Shown: piece by piece, positions 1 through 10,715 of the stretch
Layout of the letters: every line of letters starts with the position of its first letter
How positions within the stretch are numbered: the first letter of the stretch is position 1
Assembly (NCBI GenBank): GCA_965153455.1
Contig: OZ234496.1
Location: 6,643,207-6,707,206 of the forward strand
Source: Sphagnum compactum
Taxonomy: Eukaryota > Bryophyta > Sphagnopsida > Sphagnales
DNA length: 64,000 nucleotides
Direction: 5' to 3'
The notes under the pieces: generated by a model
The model's database searches: none
Told to the model about the DNA's origin: nothing
Seen by the model: the letters and a program-made list of their open reading frames with translations, nothing else
Program-made: the position numbers and the translations under genes

Positions 1-2690
1 TTTTCAATACCAAACTGGTCCTGGTATTAAGGTCCCCACCAATTTTCCTTACCAGGCTAGTATAAGTATGTTTATAAATATAAACTTGTAGGGTATGAAT
101 CTAGTATGTATAAATGAATTTTGGGTTGTATATAAGGATAATATACATATTGATTCTTTTTGCATTCATATTGGAGGTATATGAGCACTGGTATAGATAC
201 ATAACTCTGCCTTCAATTCACAAACAACAAATGAACTCCATTCAATTACTAGAAGCTCCAAATTCATAACACTTATGCTAAATATTCACAAATGGAAACA
301 TGACAACCAAGAGAAAAGTATTATTCACAAATGAAGAATACCAAATGCAGCTGCAGTAAGTTACAATTGCCATGGGTGAAGTTGAAAAATGACAGCCTAG
401 ACTTAAACTATATCCAAATGCAGTTGTTGTAAGCTCTATTTCACAACACTAATGCTGAGCATGCCGAAATTGAAACAGGGTAACCTGAGAAGAGTTTATA
501 TTCAGTCCATATGCAGCTGCAATAAGCCTCATTCCCTGTGTTCAATGTGGTTATTCCCAGTGTACCACACTAGCATTATTCACTATTTGTCTATGTGGCC
601 TATGCAAGAGGACATGCCCAAAGATCTGGAGTCATTTTGCTTTATTGCAACAGCAGCAGTACCAAATTAACTGGCAACACTGAAGGATTGTTGGCTTTGT
701 CTTCATGAATAGCACCCTGATGAATCTGTTTGAGAGGAACAATTTGTTCAAGTCAGTGGGAAATGTAGGGAGTTTGAGTGCAGGAACTATAGATTGAGCT
801 CGAAGTTTCTTGTTTGCAAGTAATCAACAACAATCCACCTCAATGTCCAGCAAAACCCCCACTAGGTCACTAGTCATTACAAGAGAATGTGATTTTTCTC
901 TCACAAAAAGTCACTGCTCATGACATGTGTGAGGAAACTTTGTGGTTTCATCCATTAATGTTTATTGTGGCATAGATTACATTAAAGTGGCAATTTGACA
1001 GTAGATAATGGCTCATATGGCACAAAGTGTGCGATCACATAATTATTACTTTTCTACTGGGTATTCTACTTGCATCTCAATTTTCATATCCCAGAGCCAG
1101 GTATTTGTGAAATCAAAATGCTTGTGATCTCTCATAGAACTTTCTGGTGAAGCTGGGAGAATTTGTCTAGTATGTACTGAGAAAGCCAAACTTTCAAATG
1201 CAAATGCAAAAAGCAAGATGGATTGAGGAAAATCCAGAGATCCCAGCTGCATCCAAGTTACAATTCGCTAAGAGAACTCCTAATAACCCATATACATTAG
1301 GTGCTACTACACATGGAATAACCTTGGAAAACTTGGGGGACATTTCACTCACCAAGACAATTTCATTGCAACAATTCACGACGAATTTGGAAATCTCACA
1401 TCTGGAAGTTGTGAGAAAGTGTGAAGGGTGGCCAAAGGTCAGTGATTTGATTTCACCTTATCAGGGGCCTTACTAGGAGACTAGTCATTCCCAAATCCAC
1501 AGTGTGCACCCATCTCACCTACAAAATCACTGATTATGGCATTTACAACAACCACCTCAGGGTGCTTTGCAGTGCTCTCATTCAAATTCTGATCAGTCAG
1601 GAAAGTCACCCCATAGACAAGAACCAGTCTGTTCACCAATACTTGGTTGCACAATCCTGTGCACAAAAGAGTATAATAAAAGAGTAAAATCAAAACCAAG
1701 GATTATTCAACAATCACATGGCTTCAGACAGGGATAGGTTCATAAATATGGATGAGAACTCCAACCCTATTCAAGAATCCCAAAGAAGCCCCTTAACCGA
1801 CTGTAACCTGCAGTAAGACCTTACACTCCTGATCTGTATCATTGCTTACATTTGAGAGTCTAATCAGAAAAGAGATTTAAAACCCCTTAGCCAATGAAGA
1901 CACTCCAAAATTATATCCTGTTTGCCCTTTCAGTTAACATTTTACAAGAATCCGCCCACTAAGTTGCAACATTCTGATTCAAGGGTGCATACACTTTTTA
2001 CAGGTTGTTGGACTGTCATGTTCATGGAGGTTTGGAGCATAGTATTCTTACTGCTTCTAATGGTTGCTCTAAACTCTAGCCTCTTTCTGTTTCTCTACAC
2101 CTGGGGTCTATGAATACAGACACAGCAAGTAGGCTATGTACTCAAGGAGAGACTACGGCAAGCATGCAGTATATCCAATAGAGGATACTTGGACACAACC
2201 CTAGACTAACTTCCAAAACTCAATGCAGACACGGGAATGGAAGCTTCCTTTTGTGTCTGACGATTGGGTCAAAAACCTAGATTAGGTCATGCCTGAGAGC
2301 TGCAACCTCAAAAGACCTTAGAAATTAGGGTTCCTCAATTAGATTGAAAGCTTCTAACTGTGTTCCGAGGCCTTGCAAATACTTCCTGGCTGTTGAAATG
2401 AAAGCATTTACAAATCTAACTTCCCTGTGTCTGCTTGCAACAACAATATCCAAAGATCATAGGCAAAGAAAAACTATAAAGAAACCGAAACGAGGCAAAA
2501 AACAGAAAGGAATCATGCAAGAAGCTGAAAACCAATTTGCTTCAGGGAATTGATATGGTGCAAGTAGAGGAGGCGTCAACAAATCCTATAAAATGATCCT
2601 TTGCTCTTCAAATAGAAATCCAGGGTCCATGGCATGAGCAACTTAATAAAACCTGTTACACGACCAAAACTCTTGGGGACACAAGACTCT
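1..2690. other. Intergenic DNA, no gene recognised
   Basis: No reading frame here resembles a known protein; all open frames are short and lack coding character. The first 100 bases contain CTGGTATTAAG and ACCAGGCTAGTAT motifs that recur around 41240-41310 and 57060-57300, so a dispersed repeat family is likely. A degenerate copy of the CACTA-like MITE found at 28471-28667 lies at about 875-1015. The rest is unremarkable. The segment also holds the 3' flank of the minus-strand RPL24 gene. Confidence 0.6.
875..1015. mobile_element. Degenerate CACTA-like MITE, second copy
   Basis: The stretch TTACAAGAGAATG, then a TTTTTCTCTCACAAAAAG block, GCTCATGACATGTGTGAGG, and TTTGTGGTTTCATCCATTA follow in the same order and spacing as in the element at 28471-28667. 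The left terminus is decayed (CATTACAAG instead of CACTACAAG) and the right terminal repeat is mostly unrecognisable. The borders are therefore approximate. Confidence 0.55.
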
Positions 2691-3176
2691 TCAGCGCTTG
2701 CCGCCAGCTCCTGTCTTAGCTGGCTTGGCCTGGGGAGCACGAGTTGCTGCCTTACCGGGCTTACTAGGCTTGGAAGCAACCTCAACCTTCTTGGCCTTCT
2801 TTTCATCCTTGGTCTTCTTGATCCTCTCCTTGATCTCACGCAAGGCGGCTTCCCTGGCGGCCGCTCGCACTTCGGTCTTCTCGGTCCTTTTCTTCTGGAT
2901 CACCTCCAGAGAAGCTCCCACAATGGAGCGAGAGTAGGGCTTGTTGGTGGTCCTGCGCTTCTTCTTGATAGCTTCCGCATGAACGTCCTTTTTATGCTGC
3001 TTCCGGAACAAAGCAGTCCATGTAAGCTTCGAGGGCTTCAGTCTATTGTGAAAGTACCTCTTGCACTTGCTATTCAAGAACAAAAACACTTGTGAATCAC
3101 TTCTTATGAACCTGATCCCCCTGCCCGGATAGATCTTGGAGCCACTGAAACGGCAGACCTCCGTCTTGAGCACCAT
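2691..3176 (-). CDS. RPL24: 60S ribosomal protein L24 (eL24)
   Basis: The gene encodes a 161-residue protein of the cytosolic large ribosomal subunit, near the usual plant length of about 160-165. The N-terminal L24e domain is unmistakable ([20 protein letters not shown] near residues 8-27, then [18 protein letters not shown]). It is followed by the conserved [19 protein letters not shown] segment and a lysine/alanine-rich tail. In plants this protein also supports translation reinitiation after upstream ORFs (family knowledge). The start is the first ATG of an uninterrupted frame. The coding region has no intron, which is odd for a plant ribosomal-protein gene and could indicate a retrocopy or intron loss. 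The frame is intact and the upstream DNA carries telo-box-like motifs, so it is probably expressed. The next gene lies 1.2 kb away on the plus strand, so the two are divergent. Confidence 0.96.
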   Translation of the reverse strand: MVLKTEVCRFSGSKIYPGRGIRFIRSDSQVFLFLNSKCKRYFHNRLKPSKLTWTALFRKQHKKDVHAEAIKKKRRTTNKPYSRSIVGASLEVIQKKRTEKTEVRAAAREAALREIKERIKKTKDEKKAKKVEVASKPSKPGKAATRAPQAKPAKTGAGGKR

Positions 3177-3301
3177 CTTGTCGCCGCCGTTGCTCGACTC
3201 CCGCCAGCGAGCAAACCTTCCTTCAGCAGGACAACCAGCAGCGCCTCCTCCGCACGAAAGAGACAGACGCTGCTTTCCGTCTCCCTATTGTCTTGGCCTC
3301 C

Positions 3302-3350
3302 AAACCCTAACCTTTCCGTCTCCGTATTCTCTTCAGCTCCCAAACCCTAG
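3302..3350 (-). promoter_or_regulatory. Telo-box-like elements upstream of RPL24
   Basis: Two AAACCCTA motifs (3302-3309 and 3342-3349) lie 125-175 bp upstream of the RPL24 start codon, in a pyrimidine-rich leader as read on the plus strand. Telo-boxes are common near the transcription start of plant ribosomal-protein genes. This is a motif match; function is inferred. Confidence 0.55.
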
Positions 3351-3447
3351 CTTCATCTACTGTTCTCATCCATCCACCGTCCTTGCGCTCTTTTCGTGCA
3401 TTATCTCCATCCCCGACCGCTCAGCGGCCACAAAGCCCCATCGTTGC

Positions 3448-3499
3448 CACGTGCAACACGGATAATCAGATCAGCCTTTTTTTGGGCTGGCTATATATA
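3448..3499 (-). promoter_or_regulatory. Candidate RPL24 core promoter: G-box and TATA
   Basis: A palindromic G-box CACGTG sits at 3448-3453 and a palindromic CTATATATAG at 3491-3500, about 315 bp upstream of the RPL24 ATG. If the TATA box is used, the 5' leader would be roughly 280 nt and would contain the two telo-boxes. Both motifs are symmetrical, so the strand is assigned from the neighbouring gene only. Confidence 0.4.
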
Positions 3500-3500
3500 G

Positions 3501-4420
3501 CCAAAAAGCTATATTAAAAATTAAAAGTGCTGAAATCATGCGCTTTTTGAGATTTTCAATAGCCATAATTCGACCAGAATTTAAGAAAAATCTCCAGATT
3601 CTTACACGTGGTTCAAAACCGCCAAGAAAAAAAATGAAGGATGTTTTTTAAAAGATTACTTTGATATTTTGATTCCAGCCAAATTTGGCGAAATCTTCCT
3701 GTGGATCATCGCCACTTTGGCTACAGCACAAACGTGACAAAAAGAACACTACGTCTTGCGCTGGTGAGGTTCGACTAACTTCGGGACAATGCGTGCACGC
3801 AACTGGCGGAGATTTTTCTTTCCCGACCTCAACAAGTTTAGTCCAAAGTACAGTTTTGATGATTCATTCATGAGCAGTAAGCCCTGTAGTGGAGTAGTAG
3901 TTTTGAAAGCTATGATTTTTTTAGTTTGTAAGTTGGCGATGTAGTCAGTTTTTCGGATTTATTTATCTATTTACTTATTTTTCGGGGTCGTTGCAAAATG
4001 GAGAATTGGTTGTCAAGCGATGATGATGTTTGTATCTTGAGATTCTGGAGCATCAATCAATCAAGCCAGTCGTTGTAATTTGTTTTACAATCTCTGTCTT
4101 GAAGTTGTTGGATTTCTTGTATGTGAAGGAGTTGGTCTAAAAAGCAGAGGAATGATCGCTGATCATGTGATTGTTCTTCAGTCCTTTGCTGTGTCTTTTC
4201 ACAAAACCCTATGAGCTGACAGAGCAGGACCTGTTGTTTTGAGCTAAAATTGTCGCATGCACTGATGTTGCGGCTTGTTTGTTGGAACACACGAAAAATT
4301 CTCTGATGCTTCCTTGGTGCTTCCTCCATCCATCTGCAGGTGGCAGGGGAAGTTGAGAGAAGGGACATACAAAACATTTGCTGGTGGGGTTTTCTTCATG
4401 TGTTGTGAGGACATTTGACC
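3501..4420. other. Intergenic region between RPL24 and the hydrolase gene
   Basis: This is the shared upstream region of two divergent genes. I see no coding frame. It presumably includes the 5' leader and promoter of the hydrolase gene, but no clear TATA box could be assigned. Confidence 0.5.
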
Positions 4421-7400
4421 ATGGCAGGATGTGCCCTGTACATGCGCCGCCTATGTCCCCACAAGTCAATGGTGGCAATTCCAATTAATATCATCCATCA
4501 TCATCAGATGCAGCCCTCTTCCACATTTGCTGCACTCTTTTCCCCTCCACTATTACATGGAAGAATGTCATCTTCACATGTGTCCTCATGTTCAACATCT
4601 CAGAACTCAGCCTTTGCTGGTAAAAGCAAGCATCATCCTGAATATTATTGCAGACGCCGGCTTCTTGTTCTCTGCTCCACCAGTATAGGAAATGGTGGAT
4701 TCTCCTCAGATTCATGGGACAGAATTCCAAATGTAAGCAGTTCCAAACTTCCATATTTTGACTGAATGCAGGGGTTTTAGGATTTGTTAGCAATACACAA
4801 CTGAGGAAGAGAGGGCTGTGAGCTTGGCTTGTGGAACTAGATACATTTTTCTTTCTTTCTAAATTATTATTATTATTATTATGGGGCAGAGAATGTTAGA
4901 GAGTTTCAGGTTTCATTTTATCAAACAAAGTCAATTCAGTTTGAGTTTGATATTCTCTCTTTGATCATCCAGTTATTTCAAACCATATACTCTTATCTTC
5001 ATCTTTTTCTTCTTCTTGGGTACCAAGCGTGCAATAACATAACAAAAACCCAGGGAATGTAAGACCTCTTGGTACCATAGAGATTCAATAGAGTTGAACA
5101 ACAGATCGCTGACAATTAGGACCAATTTTCTTAGCAGACATCTGAAGGCAATTCGAATGGGATTCCTTTCCTTGGAAAACCTAAACAGCCTGAGAAAAAA
5201 AGGTACATTGCAGGAGTTGACCAAACAGACCGAGTGGATCCTTGGTTACTGGCAGACAAAGACAGCCGCTTTGCAGAGTTCAATGGTGTTCAGATTCACT
5301 TCAAGCTTTCAGAACCTTCTGGTTTTCTTTTATAACCCTCTGCTTTCACTTTTGTCTTTACTCCCTTACCTTGCCCTTGTGTTGTCAGAACAAACTAGAG
5401 GCTACAATGCTTTTAGACCTTGCATGGTTTTCTTCTTTTCATCCCCATGGCTCTGTTGTACTTTACTTTCTCTTTGTATTGTCCCATGTTTGTCTCTAGA
5501 TGCAGGATTCTGTGGCTTATATGTAATAGGTACTGGTGATTGATCAGACCTAGCCGAGCAGTGGATGGTGGCAAGCTGGGTCTGACCTATGGCCATTACA
5601 TAATTGGCACTGGGGAGATATACTGCCACATCACTAGGAACTTTGTAGACTATTTGGCTACACCTTACAATGTTCTATGTGCCCATTGCACACATTTGAT
5701 CTTAACAGTTTGACCCTTCGGATGTAGGGCGGAATCTCTCGTGAGTGACAATTACATAGCTCATATGCATCTGCATTGTTCTGATTTTGAAGCAACTTCT
5801 AACTGTCTCATTTGGGACTTTGACATTTTCTGCAGAGTCTGATGCATCAGCCAATGATTCAGAAGAACACAAAAAGTTGGGAATCTCTGCAAATAGGCTA
5901 CCAGCTATTCTCTTGCATGGCTTTGGGGCATCTTTGTTCTCATGGGAGAGGGTACTGAAGCCACTTGCATCTGTTATTGGCTCTAAGACACTGGCATTTG
6001 ATAGGCCTGCATTTGGCCTCACTTCTCGCCCACTGCGCAGAGGTTTGTTTCTGGCTCTTTTTACCTGGGTGAGTGAGGTTGTGCTCGCTTTGTGGCTGTT
6101 TTGGACTCTACTGACCTAGGCCACAGAATACAAAACAGAGATGCATATAGATGGAGAATCAGATTAGTCTATTGGGTCAGAGCCCTGCTCACCTACAGAT
6201 CTAGTTTGCCTCAAATTCTGTTGTTTTCTTAACCAATCCTTAACCAAACCATTCCTTATAATTAAGGTACAAGAACTCCACTGATTTTGTGCTCAAGGTT
6301 TGCATCTGAATGTTTTGTGCAGTGGGAAAAGGCAGGCCAGATGCAAATGCTTCACCAGATCTTAATCCTTTTAGCCTGGAATTTTCTGCTGCAGCCACAC
6401 TTTCATTCATTGATTTTCTGCCAGCAGATAAAGCTGTCCTTATCGGGTACATCCAAACCTTGACAGTGTATATTGGTCTTGCATCTGCACAATGGTATTT
6501 CCATGTTGTAGCATGATTATAGCAACTATGAGATCTATTAGTCCTGAAACAACTGTGCCTTATTGGCAATCACACCTTTTTGAATGAAGAAGATTAGTCA
6601 CTATCATTAGTGCTGAATTGAAGTTAGAGAATATTCTTGTCATGAAAAGGTTATAGAGTTGTGGCTTTGATGGAGTCTAGGCCAGACCTATTTACACCTC
6701 TGATTGCATATGCCAAGTAACTGATAAGTAGCCACATGTCCTGTCATAGAAAATCAGGTTCAGTGTTTGGGTTCAGGGTTGGAAGTCTTGTTATATTTTA
6801 CTCAGACTAGGATGAATTCTGAGGTGGGCAGACACTCAGCAGGATGCATTGTGGCATTGCAAGCATATTTAGATGCACCAGAGCGTGTAGCAGGTCTTAT
6901 TTTGTTGGCCCCAGCCATTGCCGCACCCATTCTTCTTCAAGAGCTGCAGGCAGCAGCTGCATTACCTGATCCAGGTATCACAAATGCTGATTTTAGAGAC
7001 ACTATATTAACCTGAAATCCTGACTTCAGTTGAGTCTACTTGCAGATAAGACTTACATCTGTGTCTGACCATATTCACATACCCAAATCAGTTACTCGAC
7101 TCTCAATATAAGATCATAGGATGCTGGCAGCAGTAAACTCATTTGTCATTTGGACCTGTTCTGAACTGATCAATTGCACATCTAGTACAATGCAAACAGA
7201 AGAACTGATGGTTTGCTGTATGGATAGTCACAGAAGAGTTTTGGAAGGCACTTAAATGGCTTATTGTAACTGATCAACAGTTTATGTATACAAAGTTTGT
7301 CCATAATGACAGTGCATTGTCCTGGTCTATGCAGCTACAGAGCCCAGCAGCCAGAAAACTGGGTCTCATACAGGAAAGCAGCAGAGACTGTTGCTGCAAA

Positions 7401-8930
7401 GTGTGTTGTCTAAACTGCGGTTCGCCCTATACTGGGCCCTATGTCAAGTGGTGAAGTTGCTACAAATTGTGAAAACAGCAATTCAAGCAGTGCTTGTGAT
7501 ACTGGTGCCAGCAAAGATTGCTGCATCAACAAAAGCTGTCTTTCATGCTGGGTATGAAAAGCTGTTGATTGCAGCATTTCACTCAGCTCTGGCCATTTGG
7601 GTGGTAACTTCCCTGCTCCACACTGAATATATCAAAGTGCTACTGTGAAAACCTTAATTGGTGTGCACATGATCAGTGGGAAGATCATCAAGTTGATATG
7701 GCAATAATGAGTTTGTCTTACTAGGTCAGGGCCATTGTTTTTATTGAACAGATTCGGATAATAATGGACAAGCTAGGGACACGAGCAGTACGACTGGCAT
7801 GGTATGACTCAAAGAAGGCCAATGAATATGTGATCAATGGATACACTAAGGTAACCTCTCTCTCACCCAATCACCTATCACTGAAGTACTAAGGCATTTT
7901 TAGTCATGTTCTCAATCCTGAATCATTTGGGTGACAAATTACAGATGATCGGTCAGCAGTTAGGTTCAGGATAGGTGAGAGAGGGTCAGGGTTGACAATC
8001 TAAAACTTACCTTTCTTCCAGATTATTTGTATCTGAGATAAAGGACTCCATTTGGAATCAATTCCAAGGCTGGGGTTTAGGAGCTTAGTTCAGGACTGGA
8101 GACCAAAATTGTCCTGACTATCCTGCTAGCTGTTGTGATATTTTTTGCAAGTTGTATTGAAGCCAGGGAGATCTAACAAACAAGCATTGCTTGAATTTGT
8201 GTTGGCCTGCTGGTTATCCCCTCAGAACAGGAGTTTAGGGCTTTTTGTTGTGAACTGGAATCCAAAAGTTTGCTGATTATTCTGATTACCATTTTTATAT
8301 TTGTTGGGTGTTGTGTTGCAGCCACTAAGATGTAAAGATTGGGAACAAGCATTGCTTGAATTTATGTTAGCCTTGCTGACTAGCCCATCAGTTGGCATGC
8401 AACAGCAGGCCCCACTGACCCAACGCTTAAAAGAAGTGACCTGTCCAGGTAGCATGCCCCTTCAATCCCTGGATGTTGGAGTTCAACAGATTCAAGATTC
8501 TCGTGACTGTCATATGCACTAGATCTAGTATGCATCAAGAAATACCTTTTTTGTCCTCTCAACTAACATGATTTAAGGCAGAGAATCTCTTTGTGAGATA
8601 TGGTTTGTTGGTTGATTGTCGTGTGTGATGAGGCTTGCAAACAAATTTGATATACATGCAAATGCCATGGTGAGAAAAGTCTTACTGGATTCAATGATAT
8701 TGGTTGTGGCAGTTCTCGTAATAACAGGTGATACGGACCAATTAGTGCCAGCATGGAATGCAAAGCGGTTAGCAAATGCTCTTCCACAAGCCAAATTTTT
8801 CCTAATCAAAGAATGCGGACACCTACCACATGAGGAAACACCTGATGTGTTTCTCGCGCTTGTCAAAGATTTTTTTTCACAGATTGTCTCGGCAGATGCC
8901 AAGACAGAGACGAGCTTTGCCCCAACCTGA
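4421..8930 (+). CDS. Alpha/beta-hydrolase fold protein, probably plastid-targeted
   Basis: Nine exons join in frame to about 550 residues: 4421-4732, 5138-5321, 5836-6042, 6323-6446, 6832-6974, 7335-7551, 7730-7850, 8322-8448, 8713-8930. All splice phases agree. Visible family features: a Ser-rich, Arg-containing N-terminus like a plastid transit peptide; GIPFLGKPKQPEKKRYIAG before DPWLLADKDSRF (about residues 110-150); the oxyanion segment LLHGFGASLFSW (about 191-202); the nucleophile elbow GHSAG (Ser278) split across exons 4/5; GDTD with Asp485; and CGHLP with His515. The triad is therefore complete. It matches the plant family containing Arabidopsis At1g15490, At1g52750 and At1g80280 (from memory), whose substrate is not known to me. 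Exon 1 is the least certain part, because little of it is conserved; the first ATG (4421) is chosen as start. A long weakly conserved helix-rich segment lies between GHSAG and the Asp, as is usual for this family. Confidence 0.9.
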
Positions 8931-9609
8931 ACCCAAATTGGTTAATTTGACTAGCCCACACTTGTTCATGGCTTGAATTCTTCCTCATGTCTCCTTAAAA
9001 TTTGTTTGTCATCTCAAAGGTGTAGGATGTTAATTTTTCAATGTCAAGGAGCCATTGTTCAAACCTTTTTTCCTACTTGGAATCATGTAAAATATGCTTG
9101 ATGGAATGTGACAACATGTATTGGATTGTTGTCAAAGTCATGTTCTGTTCATCATCATCAACATTTCCCTTGACCTGATAAAACCACTAATGAGTTAAAA
9201 CATAGTGGAAGAGTACTTACTTCACAGGACTGGGTACAGGCCATTGTGTCTCAGAGGAATTTGGGCAAGCTCAAATTTCTGAACAGGCAGCATATCAGGC
9301 GCGATGGCCTGCACCTGGCATGCTGCACAACATGTCACTTTTCATTCCAAACTGAAACCAGAAGTTTTTTGAAAAAATGGATTCGCAATTACATTTAAAT
9401 GTGGAACTAGAATTGAAATGGTTTTAATTTATTTTTCAGAACCAGAACTGGAGGTTTGGCATAGAAGTAAAGAACCGGCCAACAAGGATTTTTACTTTAT
9501 TGGAAGAGGTTTGAAAGTTCCCAAGTTTGTTGGCCTCGCCTACTAAGGCAAGAAGGATATTGTGTTTAGATTCATTATAGAGTTATAGTAGCTTAAGGGA
9601 TTTTTATAG

Positions 9610-9858
9610 GCCCCTACTAGGTAATAATAATAGGTCTATTTTTACATGAGGATTTTTCAAATATGATATTTTGGCTTTTGTTGAAACTGGAGATTAGTTA
9701 TAGAGTTATAATATCTTGAAGGATTTTGGTTTCTTTTAGAGGACCTTTTTGAAGATTATATTTTTGCATGGTGAAATATTTGAGTTTCCATAATTCTTCT
9801 TTTGCCCGAAGATACTTTTTAATGTAAATGGCAAGGCCACAGTATGACACACCCCTTG
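9610..9858 (+). repeat. Dispersed repeat, copy A (inverted partner at 22300-22552)
   Basis: Over roughly 250 bp this stretch is clearly similar to the reverse complement of 22300-22552. Shared blocks include GATTAGTTATAGAGTTATAA, ATCTTGAA(A/G)GATTTTGG, GATTATATTTTTGCATGG and a TACTTTTTAATGTAAATGGC block. Both copies end in a CACCCCTTG-like stretch. It has no coding content and is probably part of a non-autonomous transposon or LTR. Confidence 0.75.
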
Positions 9859-9866
9859 TTCATTCC

Positions 9867-9926
9867 GTTCCTCTTGTGCCTAGTATATCATGATTTGTTC
9901 CTCTTGTGCCTAGTATATCATGATTT
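9867..9926. repeat. Perfect 30 bp tandem duplication
   Basis: The unit beginning GTTCCTCTTGTGCC and ending CATGATTT occurs twice head-to-tail with no differences (9867-9896 and 9897-9926). Identity suggests a recent duplication. Confidence 0.9.
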
Positions 9927-10419
9927 GTAAACTGACCATAATCCCGAAGAGAAATTAATCCCTACTACTGTAGCCTGTGCCATTTGGCCCAAGTGTGAAC
10001 ACATTCGGGCCTCAACTGATTTTTCCCTCTGAACCCAATTTTTTTTTTGCAGTTTGTTTGAATTTCCAGCAACAAAATTCACTCAAAACTCAATATCTCT
10101 CACATCTTATTAGCTCTGAAAATTGTGAAATAAAGTCGGTTAAATCTGACTCGCTGAAGGCTTTCCAACAACACCAAGAACGCCCCCAAATTCCAATGCA
10201 GTTTTCAATTTTAATTTTGCTTAATTTTCATGAAAAAAATTGGTTCAATAATCAGTATCTTCCACAGTGTAGCTTCAAAGAGTCTCAAACCAATTCGATG
10301 CACCCCTACTCATCGAGAGCTTTTTGAATATACCACGAGTATGGCATGAAGCACCGTGGTTTGGGAGATTTCGGCATGACAAACAAAACAAACTACCTTG
10401 CTTCATAGATAATAAGTTC

Positions 10420-10715
10420 ATCGTAGATAAGTAGGTTGGGGTTTGGTAATTAATAAGTAACTAAGTAAGTAAATACGTTAGGGGTAAATAATTAATACAT
10501 AGAGAGGTAAGTAAATAGGTTTGGGGTTGATAATACATACATAGGTAGGTAGGAAATAGGTGGGTAAGTTGTAACTATGTAGGAGATAGGAAGGTTCAAG
10601 GTTGGTAATTACCATTCATAAATAAACAAGTACATAATATGTAAGTAGGTGCATTGGAAGGTTTGTTGGGGATAAATAGGTTGAGGTTTGGCAATTAATA
10701 GGGAGGTAGATAGGT
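10420..10715. repeat. Degenerate GTAG/GTAA-rich low-complexity tract
   Basis: TAGGTAGGTAAG-like tetranucleotides alternate with GGTTTGGGGTTGGTAAT-like blocks about every 80-100 bp. It looks like an old, diverged tandem array. No coding frame. Confidence 0.6.

Noticed and set aside
2634-3095. 153-codon plus-strand frame
   Set aside because: Shadow antisense to RPL24, whose own frame matches the family from end to end.
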